The position numbers were made by a program, and so were the translations under genes. A DNA stretch of 64,000 nucleotides, from positions 62,001-126,000 of the forward strand of contig NZ_JRKO01000003.1 in assembly GCF_000763885.1 (NCBI RefSeq), given 5' to 3'. Shown here piece after piece: positions 53,685 to 64,000 of the stretch; positions within the stretch are counted from its first letter, which is position 1; every line of letters starts with the position of its first letter. The notes beneath the pieces were generated by a model, which ran no database searches, was not told the DNA's origin, and saw only the letters and a list, made by a program, of their open reading frames with translations. Source of the stretch: Paracoccus versutus. GTDB taxonomy: Bacteria > Pseudomonadota > Alphaproteobacteria > Rhodobacterales > Rhodobacteraceae.

Positions 53685-54158
53685 ATGAACGACAAAGCCT
53701 TTTCCATCGACGAAATCGACAACCGCCTGCTGGCGCTGCTGCAACGCGATGCCGGCCTGTCGCAGCGCGAGCTGGCCGAGCGGGTGGGCCTGTCGCAGAA
53801 CGCCTGCTGGCGGCGCCTGCAGCGGCTGACCGAGGCCGGCGTGCTGCAAGGCAGCCGCGCCGTCATCGACGCGGCGGCGCTGGGGCTGGGGCTGACGGTC
53901 TTTGTCATGATCCGCACCCGCCATCATGACGACGCCTGGGCGCGGCGCTTTCGCGCCCGCATCGAATCGCTGCCGCAGATCACCGAGTTCCACCGCATCG
54001 GCGGCGAATGGGACTATATGGCCAAGGCGGTGGTGGGCGGCATGGCGGGTTATGACGCGCTTTACAAGCAACTGATCGCGGACATGGATCTGGAACGCGT
54101 CACCGGCGTTTTCTCGATGGAGACGATCTTCGAGGGTCGGCCGCTGGCGCCGGCTTGA
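53685..54158 (+). CDS. Lrp/AsnC family regulator
   Basis: 157 aa. The helix-turn-helix is DAGLSQRELAERVGLSQNAC, followed by the RAM ligand-binding domain (ITEFHRIGGEWDYMAKAVVG). It is divergent from the aminotransferase gene across an AT-rich 91-base gap; amino-acid-responsive control of that gene is likely. Confidence 0.94.
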   Translation: MNDKAFSIDEIDNRLLALLQRDAGLSQRELAERVGLSQNACWRRLQRLTEAGVLQGSRAVIDAAALGLGLTVFVMIRTRHHDDAWARRFRARIESLPQITEFHRIGGEWDYMAKAVVGGMAGYDALYKQLIADMDLERVTGVFSMETIFEGRPLAPA

Positions 54159-54188
54159 TTTTCACGAAATGTTCTACATCTTCGGGTC

Positions 54189-55178
54189 ATGCGCGCCGAT
54201 TCCATCCTGTTCCCGACCGAAGCCGGCCTTTTCTGCCCCGAGGGCGGCTTTCACATCGACCCGCTGCGTCCGGTCGAGCGCGCGCTGATCACCCATGGCC
54301 ATTCCGACCACGCCCGTTTCGGCCATGGCGCGGTCATGGCCACGGCCGAGACGCTGGAGATCATGCGGCTGCGCATGGGCGACGGCTTTGCCGGCGCGAC
54401 CCAGCTGGCCGAGGCCGAGACGCGCATCGGCGGCGTCACCGTCGGCTTCCACCCGGCCGGTCATGTGCTGGGATCGAGCCAGATCTCGGTCGAGGCCGGC
54501 GGTTGTCGCATCGTCGTCTCGGGCGATTACGCGCGCCAGCCGAACCCGACCTGCGCGCCCTTCCAGCCGGTGCCCTGCGACGTCTTCGTGACCGAGGCGA
54601 CCTTCGGCCTGCCGGTGTTCCGCTTTCCCGAGCCCTCGACGCAGGTGGCCAAGCTGCTGGCCAGCATGGCCGAGTTTCCCGACCGCCCGCACCTGGTCGG
54701 CGCCTATGCGCTGGGCAAGGCGCAGCATGTCATCGCGCTGCTGCGCGAGGCCGGCTATGACGCGCCCATCGCCATCCATGGCGCGCTGAAGGCGCTGTGC
54801 GATTTCTACACCTCCCGCGGCATCGACCTGGGCGCGCTGGTGCCCGCCACGGCCGAGGATGTGGCGGCGCAGCTGGTGATCGCCCCGCCCTCGGCATTCG
54901 CCAGCCCCTGGGTGCAGCGCTTTCGCGACCCGGTGATCGGCTTTGCCTCGGGGTGGATGGCAGTGCGGGCGCGGGCGCGGCAGCGCGGGGTCGAACTGCC
55001 GCTGGTCATCAGCGACCATGTCGACTGGCCGGCGCTGACCGGCACGCTGGCTGAACTGGCGCCGTCCGAGGTCTGGGTCACGCATGGCGCCGAAGAGGGC
55101 GTGATGCGCTGGTGCGAACTGGCGCAGATCCCCGCCCGGCCGCTGCGGCTGGTCGGCTACGAGGACGAGGCGGAATGA
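54189..55178 (+). CDS. Ligase-associated DNA exonuclease (metallo-beta-lactamase fold)
   Basis: 329 aa. The HxHxDH motif is ALITHGHSDHARFGHG, with GHVLGSSQI, VSGDYARQPNP and VGAYALGKAQHVIAL. This is the SNM1/beta-CASP-like nuclease found with bacterial ATP-dependent ligases. It is the first gene of a four-gene operon in which every junction is an ATGA or GTGA overlap. Confidence 0.93.
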   Translation: MRADSILFPTEAGLFCPEGGFHIDPLRPVERALITHGHSDHARFGHGAVMATAETLEIMRLRMGDGFAGATQLAEAETRIGGVTVGFHPAGHVLGSSQISVEAGGCRIVVSGDYARQPNPTCAPFQPVPCDVFVTEATFGLPVFRFPEPSTQVAKLLASMAEFPDRPHLVGAYALGKAQHVIALLREAGYDAPIAIHGALKALCDFYTSRGIDLGALVPATAEDVAAQLVIAPPSAFASPWVQRFRDPVIGFASGWMAVRARARQRGVELPLVISDHVDWPALTGTLAELAPSEVWVTHGAEEGVMRWCELAQIPARPLRLVGYEDEAE

Positions 55179-56719
55179 AGGGTTTTGCCGCCCTGCTGGA
55201 ACGGCTGGCCTTCACGCCGGCGCGCAATGCCAAGCTGCAGCTTTTGCAGCACTATCTGGAACGCACGCCGGACCCGGATCGCGGCTGGGCCCTGGCGGCG
55301 CTGACCGGCGATCTGGCGTTGCGCCGGGTCACGCCTTCGCTTCTGCGGGCCCTGGCGGCCGAGCGGGTGGACGCCGAGCTTCTGGCGCTGAGCTATGATT
55401 TCGTCGGCGACCTGGCCGAGACCATCGCGCTGGTCTGGCCCGAGGGGGCCGAGGACGACCCCTCGCTGTCCCAGGCGGTGGCCTTGTTGCAGGGCACCGG
55501 CAAGGCGGCGCTGCCCGGCGCCATCGCCGCGATGCTGGACCGGCTGGGCCCGTCCGAGCGGCTGGCCTTCCTGAAGCTCGCCACCGGCAATCTGCGCGTA
55601 GGCGTCTCGGCCCGCATGGCGCGGATGGCGCTGGCGGCGATGGGCGTGCCCTCGGTCCCCGAGATCGAGGAGATCTGGCACGGGCTTACGCCGCCCTATG
55701 CGCCGCTGTTCGGCTGGCTGGGCGGTGGGGCGCGGCCGGAAAGCGCGGCGCTGGCGCCGTTTCGCCCGGTGATGCTGTCGACGCCGACCGACCTGGACGA
55801 ATTGCGGGCGCTGGAGCCCGGCGATTATTTCGCGGAATGGAAATGGGACGGCATCCGCGTGCAGGCGGTGGCCGAAGGCGGCATGCGGCGGCTTTATTCC
55901 CGCACCGGCGAGGACATCTCGCACGCCTTTCCCGACGTGATGGAGGCGATGGATTTCCACGGCAGCGCCGATGGTGAGCTGATCGTGCGCCGCGAGGGCG
56001 AGGTCGCGCCCTTCGGCGAGTTGCAGAAGCGGCTGAACCGCAAGACCGTCGGCAAGGGCCTGCTGGCCAGCCACCCGGCGGGCTTGCGGCTTTACGACCT
56101 GCTGCTGTGGGATGGCCGCGACCTGCGTGCCGAGCCGCTGGAGGCGCGCCGCAGGGTGCTGGAGGCGGTGGATTTTGGCGCCCGCATCGACATCTCGCCG
56201 CTGTTGGACTTCGCCACCTGGGAAGACCTGGCCGCGCTGCGCGCCGAGCCGCCCGCGGCGGTGATCGAGGGGGTGATGGTCAAGCGCCGCGACAGCGCCT
56301 ATGTCGCCGGCCGGCCGCGCGGGCCCTGGTTCAAGTGGAAGCGCGACCCGATGGTGGTGGACGCGGTGCTGATCTATGCGCAGCGCGGCCATGGCAAGCG
56401 CTCGGGCTTTCACTCCGACTTCACTTTTGGCCTGTGGGATGGCGGTGAACTGGTGCCGGTCGGCAAGGCCTATTTCGGCTTTACCGATGCCGAGCTGCGC
56501 GAGCTGGACCGTTTCGTGCGCCAGAACACCGTCGAGCGTTACGGGCCGGTGCGGGCGCTGGCGCCGAAGCTGGTGGTCGAGGTGGCCTTCGAGGGGCTGA
56601 ACCGCTCGGCCCGGCATCGTTCGGGCGTGGCCATGCGCTTTCCCCGCATCAGCCGCATCCGCTGGGACAAGCCGGCGGCCGAGGCGGACCGGCTGGAAAC
56701 GCTCGAGGCGATGCTGTGA
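55175..56719 (+). CDS. ATP-dependent DNA ligase of the ligase-exonuclease-helicase cluster
   Basis: 514 aa. An N-terminal helical DNA-binding domain leads to the nucleotidyltransferase core with adenylated K223 in EWKWDGIRVQA, then motif III-V blocks (DGELIVRREG, EGVMVKRRDSAYVAG, WFKWKRDP) and an OB-fold end. It is the LigC/LigB-like, Ku-independent type. Acts with the exonuclease and the Lhr-type helicase in repair. Alternative DNA ligation to the essential LigA. Confidence 0.94.
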   Translation: MKGFAALLERLAFTPARNAKLQLLQHYLERTPDPDRGWALAALTGDLALRRVTPSLLRALAAERVDAELLALSYDFVGDLAETIALVWPEGAEDDPSLSQAVALLQGTGKAALPGAIAAMLDRLGPSERLAFLKLATGNLRVGVSARMARMALAAMGVPSVPEIEEIWHGLTPPYAPLFGWLGGGARPESAALAPFRPVMLSTPTDLDELRALEPGDYFAEWKWDGIRVQAVAEGGMRRLYSRTGEDISHAFPDVMEAMDFHGSADGELIVRREGEVAPFGELQKRLNRKTVGKGLLASHPAGLRLYDLLLWDGRDLRAEPLEARRRVLEAVDFGARIDISPLLDFATWEDLAALRAEPPAAVIEGVMVKRRDSAYVAGRPRGPWFKWKRDPMVVDAVLIYAQRGHGKRSGFHSDFTFGLWDGGELVPVGKAYFGFTDAELRELDRFVRQNTVERYGPVRALAPKLVVEVAFEGLNRSARHRSGVAMRFPRISRIRWDKPAAEADRLETLEAML

Positions 56720-59148
56720 TCCTGCCGCCCGCGTTCCAGGACTGGTTCGCGCGCCAGGGCTGGCAGCCGCATCCGCATCAGCTGGCGCTGCTGGCGGCGA
56801 CGGGCGACAGCCTGCTGATCGCGCCGACCGGCGGCGGCAAGACGCTGGCGGGGTTCCTGCCCTCGCTGGTGGAACTGGCGCAGGTGGCGCGGCCGGATGG
56901 GTATTTGGGCAACAGAGAAGCGGCGCGGGGCGGGCTGCATACGCTTTACGTCTCGCCGCTGAAGGCATTGACTGCCGACATCGGCCGCAACCTGGCACGG
57001 CCGGTGGCCGAACTGGGGCTGGGGGTGCGGGTCGAGGACCGGACCGGCGACACCGGGCAGAGCCAGCGCCGGCGCCAGCGCGTCGATCCGCCCGAGATCC
57101 TGCTGACCACGCCCGAGAGCCTGGCCCTGATGCTGAGCTATCCCGAGGCGCCGGCGATCTTTGGCGGATTGCGCCGGGTGGTGCTGGACGAATTGCACGC
57201 CCTGGCGGAAAGCAAGCGCGGCGACCAGCTGATGCTGGGCCTGGCGCGGTTGCGGGCCTTGTCGCCGGGGCTGCGGGTGACGGGCCTGTCGGCGACGGTC
57301 GAGGATCCGCAGGCGCTGGCCGGGTTCATGGCAGGCGCCGCGCCGGTCACGGTGGTCGAGGCCGATCCCGGCCCCGATCCCGACATCGCCATGCTGGCCA
57401 CCGTGCGGCACGCGCCCTGGTCCGGTGGCGGCGGGCATCATGCCATCCCCGAGGTGCTGGCGGCGGTGAAGGCTGCGCGCACCACCATCATCTTCATCAA
57501 TACCCGCGCCCAGGCCGAGCTGTTCTTCCAGGCGCTTTGGGCTGCGAATGACGAGAACCTGCCCATCGGGTTGCACCACGGCAGCCTGGCGCGCGAGCAG
57601 CGGGCGCGGGTCGAGGCGGCGATGGCGGCGGGCGAATTGCGTGCCGTGGTCGCGACCGGCAGCCTGGACCTGGGCATCGACTGGGGCGCGGTGGACCTGG
57701 TGATCCAGGTCGGTGCGCCCAAGAACGTCAAGCGGCTGGTGCAGCGCATCGGTCGGGCGAACCATCGCTATAATGCGCCCTCGAAGGCGCGGATCGTGCC
57801 GGCGAACCGTTTCGAGCAGATCGAATGCGTCGCCGCGCTGGAGGCGGTGCGGGCGCGCGACCTGGATGGCGATCCGCGCGGGCCGGGGCCGCTCGATGTG
57901 CTGTGCCAGCATATCCTGTTGACTGCCTGCGCCGCACCCTTCGACGCCGATGCGCTTTATGCCGAGGTCGCCACCGCCGGCCCCTATCGCGGGCTTTCCC
58001 GCGCCGATTTCGACGCCTGCCTGGATTTCGCCGCGACCGGGGGCTATGCCCTGCGCGCCTATGACCGCTGGCAGCGGCTGATGCTGCGCGGGGGCCTGTG
58101 GCATCTGCGCGACGCGCGGGCGGCGAAGCTGCTGCGCATGAATGTCGGCACCATCGTCGAGGCCGAGATGATGAAGGTCCGCCTGCGCGGCCGCGGCGGC
58201 GCGCCCCTGGGCGAGGTCGAGGAAGCCTTTGCCGCCAGCCTGACGCCGGGCGACAGCTTCCTGATCGGCGGGCGGGTGGTGCGCATGGATGCGATGCGCG
58301 AGATGGTGATCGAGGTCACGCCCGACCCGACGCGGCAGCCCAAGATCGCGGTCTATTCCGGCGTCAAGCTGGCCATGTCCACGCAGCTTTCGCATCGGGT
58401 GCTGGCGCTGATCGGCGATCCGTCGCGGCACGATGCCTTGCCCGCGCAGACGCGGGACTGGCTGGGCTTGCAGGCCGAGGTCTCGGTCCTGCCGGAACCG
58501 GGGCTGCTGCTGTCCGAAAGCTTTCCCCATGCCGGGCTGTGGCATTTCGCGCTTTACGGTTTCGCCGGTCGCAATGCCTTGCAGACGCTGGGCCTGCTGC
58601 TCACGCGCGAGATGGAGGAGGAGGGGCTGGGCCCGCTGGGTTTCCTGTCGACCGATTACGCGCTGCTGGTCTGGTCGCTGGACCCGCTGCGCGATCCCGC
58701 GCCGCTGCTGGACCGGGCGCGGCTGCGGGCGGGCCTGGGCGACTGGCTGGGCGGGAATGCGGTGATGAAGCGCACCTTCCGCAATGTCGCCACCGTCGCC
58801 GGGCTGATCCAGCGCAACATGCCCGGCCAACGCAAGAGCGGGCGGCAGGCGACATTCTCCAGCGACATCCTTTACGACACCCTGCGCAAATACGACCCCG
58901 GCCACCTGATGCTGCGCATCACCGCCGAGGAGGCGGGGCGGGGCCTTGTCGATTTCGGCCGGATCGAGGAGATGCTGGACCGCTCGCCCCGGCGCGAGCA
59001 TCGGATGCTGGACCGCGTCTCGCCCATGGCCGCGCCCTTGCTGCTGGAGGTCGGCCGGGTGCCGATCCGCGGCGAGGGCCGCGAGCGGCTGGCGCAAATC
59101 GAGGCCGAGGCACTGATGCGCGACGCCGGGCTGGAAGGGATCGCATGA
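56716..59148 (+). CDS. Ligase-associated DEXH-box helicase (Lhr-like)
   Basis: 810 aa from GTG. Walker A is APTGGGKTLAG (K42), Walker B/DEXH is VVLDELHAL, motif III LSATV and motif VI QRIGRANHR. The long C-terminus matches the Lhr-core/DUF4910-type winged helix and beta-barrel. These 3'-to-5' helicases unwind RNA:DNA or damaged DNA. Coupled by GTGA to ligase and by ATGA to pdeM. Confidence 0.95.
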   Translation: MILPPAFQDWFARQGWQPHPHQLALLAATGDSLLIAPTGGGKTLAGFLPSLVELAQVARPDGYLGNREAARGGLHTLYVSPLKALTADIGRNLARPVAELGLGVRVEDRTGDTGQSQRRRQRVDPPEILLTTPESLALMLSYPEAPAIFGGLRRVVLDELHALAESKRGDQLMLGLARLRALSPGLRVTGLSATVEDPQALAGFMAGAAPVTVVEADPGPDPDIAMLATVRHAPWSGGGGHHAIPEVLAAVKAARTTIIFINTRAQAELFFQALWAANDENLPIGLHHGSLAREQRARVEAAMAAGELRAVVATGSLDLGIDWGAVDLVIQVGAPKNVKRLVQRIGRANHRYNAPSKARIVPANRFEQIECVAALEAVRARDLDGDPRGPGPLDVLCQHILLTACAAPFDADALYAEVATAGPYRGLSRADFDACLDFAATGGYALRAYDRWQRLMLRGGLWHLRDARAAKLLRMNVGTIVEAEMMKVRLRGRGGAPLGEVEEAFAASLTPGDSFLIGGRVVRMDAMREMVIEVTPDPTRQPKIAVYSGVKLAMSTQLSHRVLALIGDPSRHDALPAQTRDWLGLQAEVSVLPEPGLLLSESFPHAGLWHFALYGFAGRNALQTLGLLLTREMEEEGLGPLGFLSTDYALLVWSLDPLRDPAPLLDRARLRAGLGDWLGGNAVMKRTFRNVATVAGLIQRNMPGQRKSGRQATFSSDILYDTLRKYDPGHLMLRITAEEAGRGLVDFGRIEEMLDRSPRREHRMLDRVSPMAAPLLLEVGRVPIRGEGRERLAQIEAEALMRDAGLEGIA

Positions 59149-59798
59149 GCGGATACGTCTTTGATTTCCATGGCTTGCGGCTGGAGGCGCAAGCCTCGGG
59201 CGTGCTGTGGTGGGGGGCGGGCGGCTGGCTGGTCGTGGCCGACCTGCACCTGGGCAAGTCCGAGCGCATGGCCCGGCGCGGCGGCCCGCTGCTGCCGCCC
59301 TATGAGGGGCTGGCGACGCTGGAGCGGCTGGCGGCCGAAATCGCGGCGCTGGACCCGCGGGTGGTGGTCAGCCTGGGCGACGGTTTCGACGACCTGGCGG
59401 CGGCCGAGGCGCTGGACCCGCTGGTTGCCGGCGCCCTGGCCCGGCTGGCGCAGGGGCGGGACTGGGTCTGGATCGGCGGCAACCACGATCCCGGCGCGCC
59501 CGCGGGCCTGCCGGGCCGGGCGGCGGACAGCCTGCGGCTGGGCCGGGTCACGCTACGGCACCAGGCGGGGCAGGGGCCGGACATATCGGGCCATTTCCAC
59601 CCCGCCGTGCGGCTGGCCGGAGAGCGGAGGCGCGCCTTCCTGCTGGGCGGCGATCACCTGCTGCTGCCGGCCTTCGGTGCCTATACCGGCGGGCTTTTGC
59701 AGGACGATCCGGCGCTAGCGGCGCTGGTGCCGCAGGGGCTGGCCATCGCTTGCGGCGCCCGCGCCATCCCGCTGCCGTTGGGCCGCCGACGGTCGTGA
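59145..59798 (+). CDS. pdeM: Ligase-associated DNA damage response endonuclease PdeM
   Basis: 217 aa of the calcineurin-like phosphoesterase fold. The metal ligands are all present: VVADLHLGKSERMA, SLGDGFDD, WIGGNHDP and SGHFHPAVRL. PdeM is the fourth member of the cluster and closes the operon. Confidence 0.94.
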   Translation: MSGYVFDFHGLRLEAQASGVLWWGAGGWLVVADLHLGKSERMARRGGPLLPPYEGLATLERLAAEIAALDPRVVVSLGDGFDDLAAAEALDPLVAGALARLAQGRDWVWIGGNHDPGAPAGLPGRAADSLRLGRVTLRHQAGQGPDISGHFHPAVRLAGERRRAFLLGGDHLLLPAFGAYTGGLLQDDPALAALVPQGLAIACGARAIPLPLGRRRS

Positions 59799-59804
59799 GA
59801 AACG

Positions 59805-59828
59805 AAAAAGAGCCGCCCAGGGCGACCC
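59805..59828 (-). terminator. Rho-independent terminator for the outer-membrane protein gene
   Basis: On the minus strand GGGTCGCC-CTG-GGCGGCTC (one or two G-U pairs) is followed by five T residues. It lies just past the convergent pdeM stop and may also slow plus-strand transcripts. Confidence 0.8.
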
Positions 59829-59863
59829 TTTCCCGTCCGTGGAGCCGGATCAAGCGTTCGGGG

Positions 59864-60628
59864 TCAGAACTTGAAGTTCAGGCCCAGTTTCAGGTTGTGA
59901 TAGTCGGGGGTGGCCTGAGTCGATGCCGTTTCACTATTGAGAGTGAAGGTGCGCGTGGATTTGCCGAAGTTGGCATATTCATATTCGCCCGTTACCGACA
60001 TGCGATCGTTCAGCTTCTTTTCGACGCCAAGGCCCAGGATATAGCCGCTCTGCTTGTAATTCGCCTCGTCGCTGAAGGAACCGCCTGCGTCATCCGTGGC
60101 AGCGACCCGATACTCGATATCGGCCCTGGCAAGGCCTGCCACGCCATAGACCAGCAGGTCGGGTTGAACCACATAGCCGGTCTTGACGCGCAGGGCCAGG
60201 ACGCTCTTGACCTTGGAGGACACATCGGTCGAGCCGTCGTATGCGTTGTCATAGGTCAGCACGTCGTCGATATTGCCGCCTTCAAAGCCCAGTTCCGGGC
60301 CGAACACCCAGCGGTTGCGCTGCCAGCGATAGCCGATGCGCAGCCCGGCATTGGCGCCGCTAAGCTCAAGCTTGCCGGCGGTGCCCAGATAGCCGCCTGG
60401 GATCTCGGTGAAGCCCACGTATTCGCCCTCGCCGAAGGCATAGCCCAGCGTCACACCGGCATAGCCGCCGGCCCATTCACCGGCGGGGACTTCGACGATC
60501 GGGTCTGTGACGCCGCTGTCAACGATCGGCGGTGTAAAACCTCCCGCATTCGCGGCCAAAGCGGCGGCCAGCGTCAGCGAGGCGGCGGCCGCAGTGGCGT
60601 GAAGGGCGTTCATCCGAACAGCGCACAT
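59864..60628 (-). CDS. Outer-membrane beta-barrel protein (Omp25/OmpA-like porin family)
   Basis: 254 aa. A signal peptide (hydrophobic TAAAASLTLAAALAANA) precedes alternating beta-strand segments (WAGGYAGVTLGYAFGEGEYV, AGLRIGYRWQRNRWVFGPEL) and ends with the outer-membrane signature HNLKLGLNFKF, terminal Phe included. Likely an eight-stranded barrel. The start at 60628 follows AGGAG by eight bases. G+C is visibly lower than in the neighbours. Confidence 0.88.
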   Translation of the reverse strand: MCAVRMNALHATAAAASLTLAAALAANAGGFTPPIVDSGVTDPIVEVPAGEWAGGYAGVTLGYAFGEGEYVGFTEIPGGYLGTAGKLELSGANAGLRIGYRWQRNRWVFGPELGFEGGNIDDVLTYDNAYDGSTDVSSKVKSVLALRVKTGYVVQPDLLVYGVAGLARADIEYRVAATDDAGGSFSDEANYKQSGYILGLGVEKKLNDRMSVTGEYEYANFGKSTRTFTLNSETASTQATPDYHNLKLGLNFKF

Positions 60629-60836
60629 GTCCACATCTCCTATGCGTGATGCCTATAGAAGGTCCAAAATCCCCGGCATCAAAATCAATTAACAACTCGG
60701 CCTGCGGTCGGAAGGCCGCAAGCGGCGCCTGAAGGCGCCGCCGTTTTGTGGCGCAGATCGCGACATGATAGCAACAATAAAACTAAAGATCGTGTAAAAT
60801 TTAAGGGGCTTGTGGCGCCATTGGCACCATTAAGCC

Positions 60837-63305
<2,469 letters not shown>

Positions 63306-63425
63306 TTATAGTGTGCGCCGCACGGAATGTCACGGGAAAGCCACAAGATTTAGCGGCTTCCCACCGGCCGGCGCCCCGCCATGCCCGCCGCGCCGCGCGC
63401 CCGGCCATCCGGCGCGAAACCTCCG

Positions 63426-63450
63426 GCTTCTTCGTTCCCCAAATACCCAT
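63426..63450 (-). repeat. GGRTATTTG-type repeat, copy C
   Basis: The minus strand reads ATGGGTATTTGGGGAACGAA followed by GAAG, nearly the same as copy A. Confidence 0.65.
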
Positions 63451-63496
63451 GCCGCCCGCCCCGCCAGGCGCTCCGCCCGCCGCCTTGTCCTTGGGC

Positions 63497-63520
63497 TTTC
63501 ACCGTTTCCCAAATACTCCC
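63497..63520 (-). repeat. GGRTATTTG-type repeat, copy D
   Basis: The minus strand reads GGGAGTATTTGGGAAACGGT, 47 bases from copy C and in the same orientation. It lacks the GAAG end. Confidence 0.6.
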
Positions 63521-63584
63521 GCCCGGCGCGCAATGTGCCCCGCCCCGTCCGGCCTGCCACCCTCTCGGCGAGACCCAGGCCGGT

Positions 63585-63920
63585 TCAAGCCAGCCCGTCC
63601 TCCTCCAGCAGGGTCCGGCCGTCGCGGCTCTCGATCTCGATCACCCACAGGTCGGGGTCGCGGGCGATGTTGCGGGCGATCCCGGCGTCGATCTCGCGCT
63701 CCTCGGCCTCGTTCAGCTGCAGCCAGGCCCGCCGGTCGGTCTCGAAATCCCATTCCCGGATCCACAGGCTCGCCCGGCCGTCCAGCGTGGCGCATTTCAC
63801 CATCACGCTGCCAGCGGTGTCGTCGCCATGCCGGGTGACATAGGCCGGGAGGCCGGCCAGCCCCAGCCGGCGCAGATAGGCCGCGACCCAGACGCCGGCG
63901 GCCAGGCGCGGCTCAGGCAT
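63585..63920 (-). CDS. DUF1491 family protein
   Basis: 111 aa. RLAAGVWVAAYLRRLGLAGL, DDTAGSVMVKCATLDGRASL and ETDRRAWLQLN are family blocks, ending VIEIESRDGRTLLEEDGL. Small cytoplasmic alphaproteobacterial protein, function unknown. It starts eight bases after the stop of the preceding minus-strand gene. Confidence 0.9.
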   Translation of the reverse strand: MPEPRLAAGVWVAAYLRRLGLAGLPAYVTRHGDDTAGSVMVKCATLDGRASLWIREWDFETDRRAWLQLNEAEEREIDAGIARNIARDPDLWVIEIESRDGRTLLEEDGLA

Positions 63921-63928
63921 CGGGTGCC

Positions 63929-64000
63929 TCAGGCATCGCCGTCGCGGAAATCGAGGCCCATCTCGTTATAGCGCTCGGCCTCGTCCAGCCAGTTCTCGCG
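63929..64000 (-). CDS. C-terminal end of an unidentified gene
   Basis: The last 23 codons are present (ENWLDEAERYNEMGLDFRDG, then DA and a stop); the rest is outside the window. Codon use is normal for the genome and the 8-base spacing to the DUF1491 gene suggests an operon. No assignment possible. Confidence 0.6.
   Translation of the reverse strand, partial: RENWLDEAERYNEMGLDFRDGDA

Noticed and set aside
56539-59097. An 852-codon open frame opposite the helicase gene
   Set aside because: It mirrors the Lhr-like gene in an antisense frame and has no family-like motif or ribosome site.
60722-60741. Hairpin GCGGCGCC-TGAA-GGCGCCGC between gyrB and the outer-membrane protein gene
   Set aside because: The stem is strong, but the short T run is on the plus strand, where no gene is upstream. 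On the minus strand, which gyrB would need, only two T residues follow.
63585-63931. Repeated CGATGCCTGAG at the junction before the DUF1491 gene
   Set aside because: Two copies 16 bases apart coincide with a stop and a start codon; this is probably chance or a local duplication of little consequence.

Overview
The window looks like the chromosome of an alphaproteobacterium of the Rhodobacteraceae, most likely Paracoccus or a close relative. This is inferred from the very high G+C, the ATGA/GTGA stop-start overlaps, a tctCBA-tctDE locus, the four-gene ATP-dependent DNA-ligase cluster, the DUF1491 gene near gyrB, and the 'GGRTATTTG' intergenic repeats familiar from this family. No database search was possible; names rest on recognised motifs and gene order.

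Layout. 1-4.6 kb: a tripartite tricarboxylate transporter (tctC and the start of tctB), an orphan periplasmic binding protein and a TctD/TctE two-component pair. 4.7-7.5 kb: a DUF475 TerC-like membrane protein, a membrane-anchored SGNH-hydrolase-like protein and an AmiS/UreI channel. 7.5-11.8 kb, minus strand: HPP-CBS membrane protein, family 2 glycosyltransferase and an oxidoreductase-epimerase fusion. 11.9-19.1 kb: a 5-oxoproline utilisation locus with a divergent FCD-type GntR regulator, an NRAMP-like permease, pxpA, a DUF1445 putative cyclase, a fused pxpB-pxpC and a biotin carboxylase fused to its biotinyl domain. 19.2-22.6 kb: AbrB-family permease, HutD-like protein and a Kef-type antiporter. 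22.6-29.3 kb: a probable quinone/electrophile detoxification region (flavin oxidoreductases, two ring-cleaving-dioxygenase-like proteins, one fused to a carboxylesterase, and a glutathione transferase). 29.4-31.4 kb: trpA and ychF.

31.8-38.8 kb, between tRNA-Ser(GCU) and tRNA-Lys(UUU), is an accessory region: remnants of a Mu-type transposase and of two other genes, two type II toxin-antitoxin loci (one with a truncated antitoxin), a truncated XRE regulator, a sunset-domain remnant and many small unknown proteins.

38.9-45.8 kb is a housekeeping run: dapF-mtaB, then a histone-deacetylase-family amidohydrolase, xseB, ispA, dxs (isoprenoid precursor synthesis) and an SH3-domain protein. A 167 bp element with perfect 20 bp inverted ends sits exactly at the stop codons of two convergent genes (45817-45983). 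46-54 kb: SDR and luciferase-like oxidoreductases, amn, an HU-type protein, a DMT exporter, a glutathione transferase, a YafY-type regulator, and a class V aminotransferase divergent from an Lrp/AsnC regulator. 54.2-59.8 kb is the coupled DNA-repair operon: beta-lactamase-fold exonuclease, ATP-dependent ligase, Lhr-like helicase and PdeM. The window ends with an outer-membrane beta-barrel protein, gyrB, a DUF1491 gene and the tail of an unidentified gene.
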